Assembly: GCA_008921705.1 (NCBI GenBank) | Contig: VFFE01007192.1 | Location: forward strand, 1,348,228 to 1,412,227 | Length of the DNA: 64,000 nt | Direction: 5' to 3' | From: Burhinus oedicnemus | Lineage: Eukaryota; Chordata; Aves; Charadriiformes; Burhinidae | In this document: in pieces, positions 35,944 to 49,429 of the stretch | Layout of the letters: the number at the start of each line of letters is the position of its first letter | Position numbering within the stretch: position 1 is the first letter of the stretch | Notes under the pieces: model-generated | The model's input: only the letters and a program-made list of their open reading frames with translations | Databases searched by the model: none | What the model was told of the DNA's origin: nothing | Position numbers and translations under genes: made by a program

Positions 35944-36500
35944 CCACTAGTATGATGCAGCTGTGAAAAAAGCTAATGTGCTTCTATGATGCATTAGACA
36001 TGATATTTTTGTAGCAAGAGGGAGAAATGCTAATAGCACTTCACAAAGCCTTCCTGAGACCTCATTTGGAGTATTGTGTCCAACGCTCTTCCCTTGCAGT
36101 GAACAGAAAGATGGACTTAAATTGGAACAGGTGCAAAGACAGGCTACTAGGCTGATCGGAGTTACAAAGTATTTATCTTTCAAAGTGTGAATTAGAAAGC
36201 TTTTGTCATTTAGTACAGTCAAGTGAAGGTTGAGAAGGGATAAAGTTACTCTTCGTAAATAAATTACAGGTAGACATCACCAATGAAGAACTGTTTCAGC
36301 TGAAGTATAACCAATTTTGCTGGTATTGATACTATAAATTGGTCCTCAATTAATTTAGACAAATTACAAGAACTTTTCCTCACCATTTCTTCTGAACAGG
36401 ACAGTGGGGCAAAGAACCCAAACAGTTTTAAGCCTGAGTTTAGTAAGCTGCACCAGGAGATTTTGTTCTGGAATGACTGTAGAAAGTTAAGTTATGAGAC
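35944..36500 (+). mobile_element. Ancient CR1/L3-type LINE relic (ORF2 C-terminal region)
   Basis: Several blocks match, in order, the conserved end of the old L3/CR1 LINE group as I remember it: AAAAAAGCTAATGTGCTTCT with a GATGCATTAGACATGATATT block; CTTCCTGAGACCTCATTTGG followed by AGTATTGTGTCCAACG (the LVRPHLEY-like stretch); GAACAGGTGCAAAGACAGG with CTACTAGGCTGATCGGAG; AGGTTGAGAAGGGATAAA; and farther on CAGTGGGGCAAAGAACCCAA with TTTTAAGCCTGAGTTTAGTA. Stops and indels occur throughout. A reverse-strand frame inside it (35947-36222) is a shadow. The relic is distinct from the younger CR1 at 56.8 kb and older than it. Confidence 0.6.
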
Positions 36501-39500
36501 GAGTCTTTGGATTTGAAGTATTGAGGTCTCCAAGGGGCCTGAAGGGAGACTGAAACTGTTTACATTATATTTATTTGGCACTAACAATGGGCTTCAGCGC
36601 TTTCAGTGGTTGCTTGTGTATAAGAAGTATGTTTTTTCTGCTCTTCTCCCAAAGCCTTTAATAACAACTTATGTTACTTGTCCCATGTTCTACTCGCTGT
36701 CTTCTCACATTCACCATGGAACCGATTAAAAGATCTGGGATCAGGAATGAATTGTTCCCGCTTGGGAAATATGGGATAAAATAGATATTTTTATCCCTTT
36801 TTGTTGTGTGATGCATGGTCTACTTCCTGTGATTGTTTAGAAGTTTTTACTTGACAATTGTTAAAAAAACATGCAGCTATTGCAAAGACTTAGGATATAG
36901 ACAGTGCCCTCGAGCACCATCTCTCTCTCTCTCTCTCTCTGGTATTCTGTAATTATAGCCTTTCCTATAGCTATTTGGCCTTTGTAGGGTATTGACAAGC
37001 ACTTTGTGGTGTTTAGGGCACATGGAATGGATATATTATGGAAACTTCAGAACTGAACATTCATCGCATGGTTACCTGCAGTTGCACATGCATCCCAAAG
37101 GGACCATCCCATGTCTCTGAACTATGCTGAGGCGCACACTGAAACATTGTGTTGGTGATCCAGACAAGGTGTTGCAAGTATAAACTTTGCTGTTTGGTGC
37201 AGAGAAGTTTTTCTGTCATGTTGTTTGAAAAATATATGTATTTGTTGTCTTCTGTGCCCCAGAAGATTTGTTCTCAGTGAGCGATGCCTTGTATTTTGGT
37301 TATCGCTTTGCATTTGCATTTGCAGCATTTCTGTGAGAAAGTGGACTTCCAGGGAAATCAGCATATCATCAAAGACCTCAGATTGAAAGGGGAAGCACGG
37401 AAGGAAAATGAGATGTGAAATTCTTTCACAAGCTCTAACTTTGGTATTGAATTAAGTAACTAGAATGTGGGCAGGAAGTAGAGGATGATAAAGAGCAGCA
37501 CTTCCACTAGGTTGTCTTGTTTTTCAGAAAGCCGTGCAGCCTGTGAGATGAGTAGTGTTTATAACACATTCATGGCATAGCTGCTTCCTGGTAAGTGTGC
37601 AACAGGAAGAAGTGTTGTTCTTAAATTAGTAAGTGAAAAAGCAGCTGGTAAAGGATGGGCTACAGCTTTCTAGATTTAATTCTGGACAGGATTTAAAGGG
37701 AAAGTTTATTTTCAGCGTTTCAGTGGAGGCTCAGATTAAAAAGTAAAGTCCAGTTTCTTACATTGCTGGTGTTTTTAGGCTCAGGCCATATCGTGCCACC
37801 AGATTTTCAGTTGACTGTGAAAAGGGCTCTACACTTCAGGTGACTGTTGTCATAATAAAGATTCATTCTTATAGGGAACCACTATAATATAAACCTGAAT
37901 ATTTGTGATATACATTGTTAGGCAGTGGAGAACTCTTAAGAAAGTGAACCAGTTAAGTAAGGTATCATTCTTGCTTTTACCAATAACTTGCCATATAGTT
38001 TTACACATATTATTTGAAAAGGAGAGAAATAATTTTGAGGAGCTCATTAATTTTGTAATTGTGGCCAGTTGAATGTCACTTTTGGCTTTTCCCATAAAAA
38101 AGACTGTAAATCCCATTTAGGATGAATTCTGTTTCAGAAATGAGTTGAGTTCACAAGTGTGTACTTTAACTTTGCTGACTAAATTTAATAGCCAGTCTTT
38201 TGAAAATTTTAGCCATAATATTTATAGAATAGTAGACAGTTAAAAAAATGGATGTGATTTATAATTTACTTTGAGATTAAGCATGAAAAACGTGCTAGGA
38301 AATACATTTTAATGGAAGGGGCTTATACTGTGGTAAATTTCTTTCGTGTTCAACACCTTACAGATCGTCAATCTGAGGAAAAAAAAAAAAAGCCCTGAGA
38401 CTTAGTCTTTCATGGACAACTGTGTGACAGCAACTGCGCTGTTTATATTTAAACCATCAGATTATCTCTAATACTTTCAGATGGTCTGAAGCGAACTTCT
38501 AGCAATGCCCTTCATGATGAGTTCCTATAATTAATGGTTCCTGAAACTACCAGGCCTCCAGCACTTCCTCTCTCCCGCAGCTCTCTGAAGTGTGAAGCTC
38601 AAGGATCAAAGAAATGTTAACTATATTGGCTTCAGGCTGCACAAAGTATAAACCCAGATCACTTGTTTGCTGAAAAGTTCTAGGACTTGTCTGTGTGAGC
38701 AAGTTAACTAGCATCAGCCAGACTGTAATTGCTATAGCCATAACAATAAAATCCTCTTATTCTACTAAGAAAGATGTTTCAAAGTGAGCTGGGCTTCTTT
38801 TGGATTAAGGTTGTTAAGCCAAAAAAATACTTATTATCAAAAAACCCCCACCCCAGACGCCTTCATGGAAGATTTTAACTAGTGCAGTGTATGATTCTGT
38901 CACCATTATATTGGTAAATTTCTGTGCCGGGAAACCATTAGATGGTGAGAATAATTTTTTTCCTTCAGTTGTGTGCGTGCTGGGGAGGCGCAGGCACTTG
39001 TTGACATGATGAGGTGCGGCTGCTGAATGCAGCCAGTAGCACAGGATGGGGCAATTCTTGGCTTCATACAGGTAATTTGTGGGGGAAAATGATGGACCTT
39101 CATTCATAAATGATTCTCTTGAGCTTTCTGGCAAGAAGGTAAGTGTGGGTGAACAAAGCATCTTTTTCATGTCACTGGTGATGGAAACTATAATGTAAAC
39201 ACTGTGGTAGGAGGGATGCCAGGAGCTTGTGAGCTGGAAGAGAAAATAAACAGAGGAGAAGGGTTCCCTAAAGTGAGTGGAGACAAATACTTAAATTTGT
39301 TTTATGTCTTTTTGGTCATTTTACCAGTGTTTGGTTTGTTGTTTTGTTTTGTTTTTTTTTTAACTCAGCATCAATCTCTTCTACTAATTATTATAGATAT
39401 TTACATTACAGTTACCCTAACCGGCAAACAAATGCGAACACACTGATGAATAGGAGAGACTGAGAGTGCCAACTTTCGAGATATGTCTAGGATCACCAGT

Positions 39501-40798
39501 GATAATTGGCTTCTGTGTGAGTTACAGCCATTGGATTGTTTAGCCTAGTTGCAAGGGCATGATTCATATTAACAGCCCTGCTTCCTCCATGGGATGTGAC
39601 AGTGGTGGATTTGCAGGGTCAGGCCATACTGATAACTGAATCTTGTTCTACCTTTAACACAAGCAGGCAGTATACCAAATTGAAGAACAAGAGATAGTAC
39701 AACATTAAATATATTGACGTGACTGTTTGAGACCTCTTCAGAAGAAATAAGAACAAATACCGTCTTACATTATCCTGACAGGTACCTTTTAATGTTGAGT
39801 GCTTATCAGCAATATCTAAGTATTCTGAACATCTTTATTCCCCTGTTGTATCTGGGGCCAAATAAAGATAATTAGATACCAATTTCAGCATTAAAGTGTA
39901 CTTAATGCAGTGTGGCTCAACAGAGGAGTGAGGTATTTATTTGTAAATGATGCATTCATTGATGGTACTGCATTTATACTTAATTTTTATATATTGGGCA
40001 CACAAAATGTTTGTTGAAAGGCTGCCTTGTAGTGTACATAAATATTATCCATCATTTGTTATCTAAATATAAAATGTAACTTCAGTCTACTGTCTTTATT
40101 TTGGATAAATCAGTTATTTTTTCTTTTTAGTTTCAATATTGGAAGAATCAAGATGTAATAGAAATTCCTCTTTAGCAGACACCTTCTAGCACTGAGTCAT
40201 TCATCTGTACTCATTAAGTAAAGTATGCTGTTATTAAATGGCCGTTCAGTAATACAGTAGCAGCATAGGAGAGATATGTGCTTGCTTCACTTAATCTACA
40301 TAATGTCAGCAGAGACTGAGATTTTTAAATCAAGGAGGAGATTCAGTTGCACAGGTTTTATTACAGGCTGTGGGAGTCCTAGAGCTTAACCTCCCAGGCT
40401 GTGTGTGAAAATTTCACCTTGAAGAGGGGCTGCCTCCCTTCCCCTCCTGAGTGAGCACTTGCTCCTGCTCTCTCCCACATGCTTGCAAAGACATGCACAC
40501 ACTAGTCAGCCTTCTGAGCATTTCAGTGCGTGGCGCATTGAGGGATTCAGAATCAGACTCCATTAGTTGTTTGGGAGGAGCAGGATTTTGGGTGGCAGCA
40601 GAGCACAAAGGTAGACGAGAGAGAACTGCGACCGCTGTTGTCACCCTGAAGGAATGGGGTTGCATTTGATGGAAGAGGAGCCTGGATCTGCTGCTCTGTT
40701 AGAGAAAAGGAGCGATGTGACCGACTACTGTTTTATCATCATGAGAAGGGGAAGTATAGTGGCTCAGAAGAAAAAAATGAAGAAAAGCTATGTGACTT
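36501..40798. other. Non-coding single-copy DNA
   Basis: No gene is supported. It holds a (CT)10 repeat (36921-36940), short A runs (38379-38391) and AT-rich sequence. GC rises slightly around 40.38-40.67 kb, where frames on both strands stay open by composition. Confidence 0.65.
36921..36940. repeat. (CT)10 microsatellite
   Basis: Ten perfect CT dinucleotides. Confidence 0.95.
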
Positions 40799-40824
40799 TT
40801 TGCACTATTTAGAAATAGTGCAAA
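40799..40824. repeat. 26-bp near-perfect palindrome
   Basis: TTTGCACTATTT (40799-40810) and its exact reverse complement AAATAGTGCAAA (40813-40824) are separated by only AG. Twelve-base perfect arms with a 2-nt centre are uncommon by chance. It could be a dimeric protein-binding site, a cruciform, or a relic of an inverted duplication. No known transposon end is recognised. Confidence 0.9.
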
Positions 40825-43160
40825 TGCTGTCCTTGGGAAAGAGGTGCAAAGCTTAAGTACAGAGAAATCTACCAGCACATGAAGCCAAATGGCATGTTGT
40901 GTGCCATGAAAATGTGACATTGTGTGTATTTGAATGAGGTGGGACTGGAGGAAAAGGGAATAATACTGAGAATAAACTGAGGATAACAATTAGCAACAGA
41001 TCTGGGTTTAAATACAGTATGACCCTTCTAGATTGTTTTTATTTCTTTTCCCCAGAACTTCTGTCTTCTGGGCAATCAACGTACAGGTTACACCAAACAA
41101 GACCATAAATCTTAGGAAGGTAATGGCAAAAGTAATGTGAAAGCTTTCACTTAAACCAGTTTAGTATTTTGCTTTACATTCACCTCTCTGATATACCAGT
41201 CATGAATTGTATTAAAGCTAAGAAAAAGCTGCTGCAGCATTTGCAGCATATGCGGGTTGTGCCCCTGAAGTACTGATAATACTGTGCAGAAAGGCGACTG
41301 CGTTCTTCATTATTTGAAACTTGGGTTGTATTTCAGTGAGGAAGTTATGGGGAAGAGGAATGAACAAACATAGGGAGATGAAGGGAAGAGGAGGAGTTGT
41401 GTGAGATAGGAGAATGTATAAAATATGGGAAAAGAAAAAATTAGGTAGAAGGGCAGATTAGTGGGAGAGCTGACAGGTTTAGGATACTGATACGTAAATC
41501 CATGTTAGAAACAATCCTACAGCTGTTAGTTTTCATTGATACCAAGAAGCTGAAATCACCTAATCTATATTAAGGTTTGTGTTACCTCTTCTTTTCAAAA
41601 GGTGCCTGTTACAAATAAGGGTGATGTCATGAGGTAATCCAAAGAACTATATTTGTGTATTGAAAGGTGGGAAGAATGTTCTTAATTAAATTGTCATCAT
41701 ATTTGAATTTATTACATAATTCTGACTTCTGTTTGTATTGATTTAGTTCATAATTTGCTTGATACAAACTCTATTGTTACCAAGCCAAATATTTAAACTA
41801 CTCTAAAAATAGGAGACACAGTAAATCAAATGTCTTTTAATTTGCTTTATTATTTTATATCTTGGGGGAATCAACCTCTCCCAACTGTATAAAATCATCT
41901 TAAATTCAGCCTTAACCCCCTTAAACTCCTCCCCCACAAAAAGGGGGGCTGTTTGAGACAAGACAGGAAGATATCTTTGGTTGGTTCATACTTTCTGGAA
42001 AAAATAGGTGAAGGCATGCTTCATTTCATGCTATCATTTACTTTCTTCCAGTGGAATAAAGATAAGCACACTTATCCTTGGTAAACAGTGCCAACAAAAC
42101 CCTGTTCTTAATTAAAAATCATTCCTCCCTCCTCCCCCCAATACTTCATATATTTGATTGAATCAAGTGCTGTTTTGTCTTCAGAATGAACAACTTAAAA
42201 AAGTACTAGTAATTCTGTATTAACTGAACTGTAGAATGAGTTTATATAGAGATTTAGACTTTATCTAACTTTATTTGGGTTCTTTGTAGAATGATTTTTC
42301 AAAAAAAACTTAAGAGTAGATGCTGTTAATTTAACATCAAGACTGAGGAACCTGCAGTCCACAAAGCCTTCATACGGCTGCCTTGACATCTAAATATATA
42401 GGTGTCTGTTTTTCAGTAGTGAGGGATTTAAATGCCTAAAATTCTACTTCTGCATAGACAGCAGTGCTGGTTTGGCTTGTCTTCTGCCCGCTCCTTCTGG
42501 GATCCTGAAATTAAGTGTTCCTGCCCATTAGCTCTTGTACAGATCTCTTTAATGCTCATCATTGGAAGTGAGTTCAGCACAAAGTGGAGCAGCCATGGCT
42601 ATGGCACACTAATCACAAAGACTGTGTAGGAACCAGAAAGGAAATATGGAAAAGACAGAGAGTTGGTTGTTGAGAATAAATCTGAAAATTTTCAGGGCAA
42701 GAGGCAAGTGCAGGAGGCTGAGTGGGAGAGTAAAGCAGCAGGAAAAACATGGGCAAGTAAAAAGTGATGTGGAAGAGCTAACAGATCTGTGAAGGGGACA
42801 GAAGGCTCAGAGATGATGCTGAGATTAAAAGGAAAGCTACTATGTGAGAGCTGAAAGCTAATGGGAAATGGGATTCTGCTTGTGGGAGGGGAGGGAGCAA
42901 TATATTGTGTAATGAAGTTGATGAGAATGAAGCAGTTACTCTAAAGAGGCAGGGAGACAGGACTGAGATCAGAAATAGGAGACTGAGGCTGCTAACAAGG
43001 ACTGTGGTGGGGACTGTGATGGGCACATGCCCCCAGGATTGGCAATGATATGACTTGGAGGAGAAGGAGAGGTGGCCAGGTTTTGAGGGAGACTCCTGGG
43101 CATCTGTATTGAACAAGACAGAGCTTCTTTTCAATGGTTACTGTCTTTGAAAGAGCTGGA
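40825..43160. other. Non-coding DNA with purine-skewed blocks
   Basis: No gene is supported. The plus strand is visibly rich in G and A at 41335-41480 and most strongly at 42640-43140, where GGAGG, GAGAAGGAGAG and GGGAGACAGG-type runs recur without a strict period. The reverse frame at 42778-43134 is Ser/Pro/Leu-rich purely because of this skew. The block could be a very old repeat or a nuclease-sensitive purine tract. Confidence 0.5.
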
Positions 43161-45768
43161 AATTAAACCAAGCTCAGAAAGCTGTCTTGACACGTTGTTT
43201 GAGTTACAGAGAATGAGTGCTGCAAAACTGGGAAGGTGAAGAACTAAGGTTGTCTAGAACATGTTAACTGAGCTTCCTTGGACGTACGTGTTATGATACA
43301 GTTTTAAATTATATGATCTCAGAATTGTGTGGTCTTTTCAACTGGACCAGAAGTGTATGAAGACTCTGCAGCAAAGGGGACAGGCCTTTGAAAACTTGCT
43401 TTCATTTGTTGTAGAAACTTTAAGACAGTTAGTGAATGGGGCAATACACTACAAGAAATGAAAGATGCATCGCCTAGTTAAGGCAGATGACCACAGGTTC
43501 CCCGGAAAGTTAAAGTATTATATAGGGCTAGATACTCTGAGTTTTGGGACTCTCTGGTTGAACACTAAAGTTTGTGAAAGTTTGTGATGCTTCTGATTCC
43601 AAAGTTTCATTAAGTTCACAGTCTTATGGGGATGATACGACATAGCTCGAAGGGTACTGTAATGCAATCCGTGGTTATCCTGGCAGCACCAAAGAGGAGC
43701 TCTGTATGAGAACTAGTGTTCCTGTCCTCAGAGTGCTGTTCTGAAATGGCACAGAATAACCTGGAGTAGATAGAAATGTAGATCTGTGCGCTGTGACCGT
43801 ATGTTAATGTGTAGATTTTCAGTACTCTCTTTTCTTCTAGCTACTGTATTCACTGAATGAGGTCAGGGTCCTGTGGAAAAAAATGGCATGTCATCACCTA
43901 ATAAAAAGCCAGTCAGACTAGATATGCACAAGGGGGCCCAATTAACTCCATATCCTTAAAAAATAAGAATAAAAATTGGGACTTCTGAAGTGCTTACCTT
44001 AAAAACTTGTTAGTTTCTACCTCATTGGATGCCTTTCTTATTTTAAGATTTTAGGGTTGTGGAGGATGTTGATGTTTATATGTAGCTTGTTGACTTCTGT
44101 TTTTTTTAAATGGCATGCTTTCCATATATTTATCCTGGGAAAATCCGGATGCACAATGCGCAAAGAAAACTTAAAAACTAGGAAGCATAGTTACAGTCAG
44201 TTTTTTAATTTCTGTTGGCTTCTGGTAAAATCTTTGAAAAACTGTACCTTGCTTACTTTTCCAATTATATATTTAATTGCATGATGGAGAAGATGAAAAA
44301 TAATTTTCTTTTGTTCTGATATAGTTGTATTTTAGGGGAACTAATTCCATCTTTGTTTTCTTTTTAATCTGGTTATATTCTGACCATGGTCAAAAGTAAG
44401 ACTGCAATTACTATTTAGAAAGACTGGTTTCAGTTGTTGTGTCGTATCAAATGCATTGCTTTTCTACTCTGTTATTGTTAGATGGGCCGCTCTAAATGAG
44501 ATGGTCTAATTCTGGAAAATTTGTATGTGCAGGTGGACTTTTGTGTCGGCAAAGCCACACTTATTTAATTGGAGCTCCATATGTCTGCAAAAAATTGATT
44601 CCATATGGTTGAATATATTTCTTTAATTCATACTAGTGCCAGAAGAAAGTAGAATAACTCTATTTTTTTGAGCTCCTCCTTAACTAAGTGACACTGCACC
44701 TGTACACAAACCTTCTTTCACTTTTTAAAGTGGTAATTGAATATGTAGGATTTTCTTGTTTTAAGGTAGCTTAAATCTGTGGCTAACAAAGCCTAAACTG
44801 TGTTGCTGTCTGTTTGTACTCCTAAAAACAAGTGATGAAATATACCTAAATCATGCAATCCCACCTTCTATGAGTTTGAATTTAAATGAGGTTTCTCACA
44901 GAAAACTCTTTCATTTAAGGTTGTGCTGAATCTGAAAAAATATATGTATGTAGAACTGGTCAAATAAAACCCAGTCTTTTTGCAGGGAAAAAAAGCTTTG
45001 AGTTTGCTTCTGGTTAAGCAAATTGATGGGAAAGAAGCCTTTTGTAAAAGCTGGATATCTGAATTTTGCTGACAATTTGGTGCCAGAAGAGTTGATATAA
45101 TCAAGAGATGAACTGACAGGGAGTTATGTAAATTGATTTTTTCTTTGTTTTTTATTGTACACAGGTACCTAAGGATAAAACTGGCCTGAAGGGAAGATCT
45201 GGGGGAAACTGGGGAGCTTGACTGTTCTTGCACCTGAGTAAGTGAATGCTTAGCTGGAAATGAGCTTTACGGAATGTTAAAACTGTTATTTTTCAGCATC
45301 TCTGTGCCTAATTGCACTCTGTAACTTGAGACAATACCTTGGCTTTTGAATTGAAGAAGATTAGAAGTACTAGGGCTAGCTAAAGGGAATGTTGTATAGA
45401 GCCTTTAGTGCTTTGCTGTAGGTTTGCTTTTTATTGCTACCCTTAAAGCCTCCATAAAATTAAACATAGATTATATGCAGGATTTCTTGGTATTTTGGTG
45501 TTTTGCCTTTTCAGTTATTTATCTTGAGACTAATTTCTGAGTTTGAACAACCTCTCTGTTTCTTGAAGTTAAATTCAGTCTTACTGGTTTGTGATCATAA
45601 TAAGGCACTGAGATTCAGCAGGACTGAAGTCCTAAGAAGAGGTCAGGTTAAGTGTGAGGTCATCAGAGGATGAATGCTGAGAAGATGACCTCATGGCGGC
45701 CTAATATGGTTGTCTTGGAAAGGGTAAATGCTTATTTCATGTTGTTTGAGACAAAAGCTATTGCCTCA

Positions 45769-45816
45769 GTTGGGTTTGCTTCCATTAAAATAGTTGGATT
45801 AGCTTCCATTAAAATA
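45769..45816. repeat. Tandem duplication, two 24-bp units
   Basis: Two adjacent 24-bp units share GTTGG, TT and GCTTCCATTAAAATA and differ at 2 positions. This is a local duplication with no evident function. Confidence 0.9.
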
Positions 45817-48707
45817 AGACGAGAGCTTTTCTTCATCAGCTGTGATGGGGCATGTGGCAGACATTCCTAGGTGTCCGAAGGTCCCCAACCAGTCCCAAAC
45901 CCAGCCTACACAGGTTTCTGAAAAGGCAGGAAGAATATTGTTCAGTTACCCACCTAGCTTCCTTTCCTGGCAATCCAAGCATTATTCTGGTTACAACAAA
46001 TTATTTTACATGTCAAAAAGGTACTTTGTTGTATTATTTAATGTATTTATTTATTCATACATATTCATATATGAAATGCGTGTAATATTAATGAGCAGAT
46101 AAGTATAGTATAGCACGAAACTTCTTTCTACTGGTAACATATTTTTAATAATGGGCAGTTAATTGAGTTTTCTGAAACAATTGCCAGAGCTGGAGCCTTT
46201 CTTCCTGCTGGCATTTATCATGCTAAAAGAATTATGTTTAGTTTTGGAAGGCTTCAGTAAGTTGAATATCCTTACTGGGATCTACCTTAAATTTTAGAAA
46301 CTACTTATCTGTTGAGAGTCTCTCGATTTAATCTGGTCTAAACTTGTTATCAGTGCATTTTATTCCAAATCTGTGCTGTGTTTTAATCATATTCTTGTAC
46401 TGAATGCAGGAACTTATAAATTGATATCTGTCACGTCACTGTGTAAAAAAGTATATTTCATTTTGCCATAGTATTTACTGTGTTTATCTCTTTGTGATAG
46501 ATTAGTAGACCAAAAAGCCTCTCATTGCTTTTGATATTAAAGAGAATTAAATATGTAACTTAAAAATATGCCAGGCTTTGTGAACTATACCCACATAAGA
46601 CTTTTAATTCATTCAGAAATGCCTTGTGGCAGCATTTACCATTATCATTCATTGATTGGTAAGTTAGGTAGTGAATCACAGTGCCTGAGACTGTATTGTA
46701 AGTAACTGGTTGCTTTCCTGTGCATTTGTAGTTCGCATTGAAGTTCTGCTTCCTGCAAATATTGTGCCTTGTCATACTTGGCAGTCCTTGTGCATGGTTT
46801 TAGGAATTAGGTCTGTGGACTAGCAAACAGGTGTAAGGTTTATTAAAGGAGAGAAGTTCAGTATTCTTAAATGATAATGGCATGTTTTGAAATCAAAATT
46901 GGCTCAACAGCTCTATTTTAAAGCCAGTAGGGACCTTTGAGAGAGGTTTTTGCCTTGTTTCTTTTAACTTCTATACTAACATGCAGCAAATGTTTTCATT
47001 TATTTCCTGTGTTATCTGCCCTACTCTGCATTATTTTAGTCTATTGCTTTTGACAGTGATGAAAGACAGGTATTTCCTGACCTTTTGTATTTTGGGTGCT
47101 ACATAAGCTCAGCTGTTCACATCGAAAATATTTTATTCTCTGTCTTGTTCTCCTTTCCTCTTTTGGAAGACAGCACTAGAAATTGTAGGTGCAATTGCAA
47201 TCTTTTTGGAATTACGGTTTAAATTTTGTGCTTGTGTACATGAGACAGGAGCTTACCCATACAAAAGAAGGGTGGTCATTCTGCTGGGCTTGAGGATTTG
47301 CAGGTGTAATGACTTCTGCCTTGACAAAGATACCATGTCAATGTAATGTTACTTTTTACTTGAAAATTGTCCTTAATTGTTCTTAGAGGAAGGTAGAAGT
47401 CAAGAACCATTGCACTAACAGCTGGGGATAATCCAATTAAGTTGTGTATTTATGAATATAGAATTGATCTCTTAATTTAAGTGTTTTATCCAGTTTATTA
47501 TTTGCCAGTTATTGTAGTTACTGCATCACCTACAGATTTTCTCATTCAGTCTTGAGACTGAGTGCCCTGGGGCAAGATTTTCTCAGTTAAGCACGGAAAT
47601 GAACTGGCCATGTTGTTGAGAGCATCCTGCATGTAGCAGTTCTTGTGCTGCGTGTTCTGGAAAGATCGATGGGTTTGTGCAAATCTGCATCAGGGTTTGA
47701 AACAAGATAAAATATATCCATGATGCAACCCTCTATGTACTGTATTATGTTCTTTTTCAGGGATCGGTAGGTAATAGTCCATACAGTATTTAGAGGTTGA
47801 AGTGAAGCCAACTGCTACTGTTGCTACAGCCTGTTGATACTGTAGGATGAAGCTCTTCACCTTCTTTTAGCAATTAATTTCAGGGAGATTATTATTATTT
47901 TTGTAAATCATATTGTATGGTTTCTGACAGTTTTTAAAGATATCACATACTCTGTTGTTCATAGTCTAGAAGTCTCTGGGGATTTAAAATTCTTTCTCTA
48001 CGGTAGCTCTCTCACAGAGATCAATTAAGTTTCGAATTAGAGTTGTATCAACTTAGCATCTACTGAAATCCTAAAAAAGCTGATGTTCGATGGGACAATT
48101 CTAGAAGGTTTTTTAATCTTATGAGAAATTGTTGGTTGAGGATTTTTGGTTTTTTATATTTTTTAGAGGGGTTCTTTGCTGTTCAAAAGGTAGTGTTTGA
48201 GTAATGGAAAGCTTCAGTAGCTGAAATTTTAATAAAAAGAAACCAAACAAATTTATTTAAACAATTTTATTTATTAAAACAGCTTGTTCTCAGACTGCTA
48301 ATAGAACTGTAGTTGCAGCCCTCCCCCATGCTTTCTGTCTTTGAAAGACAGCTTATTTTGATCAGACCTAAAATGTTGATGAAATTATATCTCCTTGTTT
48401 TGCCTGAAGCCAAGTGACACAGCCTTTCATTGGTGTTTGGAAGGTTGTATATCACTAAATTTGAAAGGTACCAAAGTCCTGTGGTTGGCCTCAGCATTAA
48501 AATATATAGACACTTCTGCTTTATGAGGCTGTAAACCAGATAATTCATCACTAGTGGGGATCTGGAGGTAGACATGGGCTTTTAAAGAACAATATGTTAT
48601 ATTACAAATTCCTTTGGAGGGGGAGTGTTTGTTTTTAGGGATTCCTGGAGAGTGGAAGCCTATTATGGTGGTACTGTGCATGTAATAAATCATGTACTTT
48701 GCCTAGG

Positions 48708-48752
48708 TTGTTTTTTGTGGTTTTGTTTTTGTTTTTGTTTTTTTTTTCTTAA
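48708..48752. repeat. T/G low-complexity tract
   Basis: Repeated GTTTTT units followed by a T run. Confidence 0.85.
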
Positions 48753-49038
48753 AGGTCTAAGACCATTCAAACATTCTGTCATAATAAGAATAACAAGTAG
48801 TATCCTCTGTGCAAACACAGAAGAGTGGGGAAAATGTTGGTTTGTGGTTTGTTTTTTTTAAAAGTGTAATATTCTCACTATCTGTATAAATAAATTATAC
48901 GGTGTCACACAATTCACTTGAACAGCAATGCAGCTGTATTGCTGTTGTCTGCCCAAACAACAAGAAATGAGAAGGAAAGGGGATGACAAGGGGGATATGT
49001 ATTGGAGATCGGCATTGTGATATGAATGAATTAATGTT

Positions 49039-49345
49039 GTGGTTTTATTGGGGGTGGGGCAGACTCATTACAGGATGCTTCATCTGTTTGCTGCTCTTCG
49101 ATATTTAGAAAGCATCTTTAGTGATCCTTTTTGCAAACCAGCTCATGCAGTAACTGGCAAAACAGAAGCAATTAGTGGTGTAATCTCAAAGGGAATCTCA
49201 ACCTTCACTTTAAGTGCAATGATTAAATCCACTAAAATGATAACCATTGCTGCCGAGAACTCCTGTAATTGGTCACTAATGTATTTTGTTGTAGCAGTCG
49301 ATAACCACTGGATTTCATGCATATAATTAGTAATGCATACACGTT
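49039..49345. other. Candidate conserved non-coding element
   Basis: A 300-bp block of complex sequence without homopolymers stays open for 95 codons on the plus strand, although the product (MVLLGVGQTHYR...) has no recognised domain. Near its right end TAATTAG (49324-49330) lies between two ATGCAT hexamers (49317-49322 and 49333-49338), a homeodomain/POU-like cluster. This texture is typical of vertebrate enhancers near developmental genes. The call is inference. Alternatives are a single exon of an unrecognised gene, or chance. Confidence 0.35.
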
Positions 49346-49429
49346 TGGTCAGTAAAATTGAAAATCCTAATAACCAAGGCTAGAGGGGGTGGGAAGGAAC
49401 ACAGAGCTGGAGAACTGAAATAGTGCTCT

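Larger units (their letters stand above)
43161..49038. other. Non-coding single-copy DNA
   Basis: No gene is supported. It holds a 24-bp tandem duplication (45769-45816), a T/G tract (48708-48750) and AT-rich sequence. All frames are short, and the few overlapping ones are compositional. Confidence 0.65.

Noticed and set aside
42778..43134. 118-codon Ser/Pro/Leu-rich reverse frame
   Set aside because: It is produced by the purine skew of the plus strand; no domain is seen.
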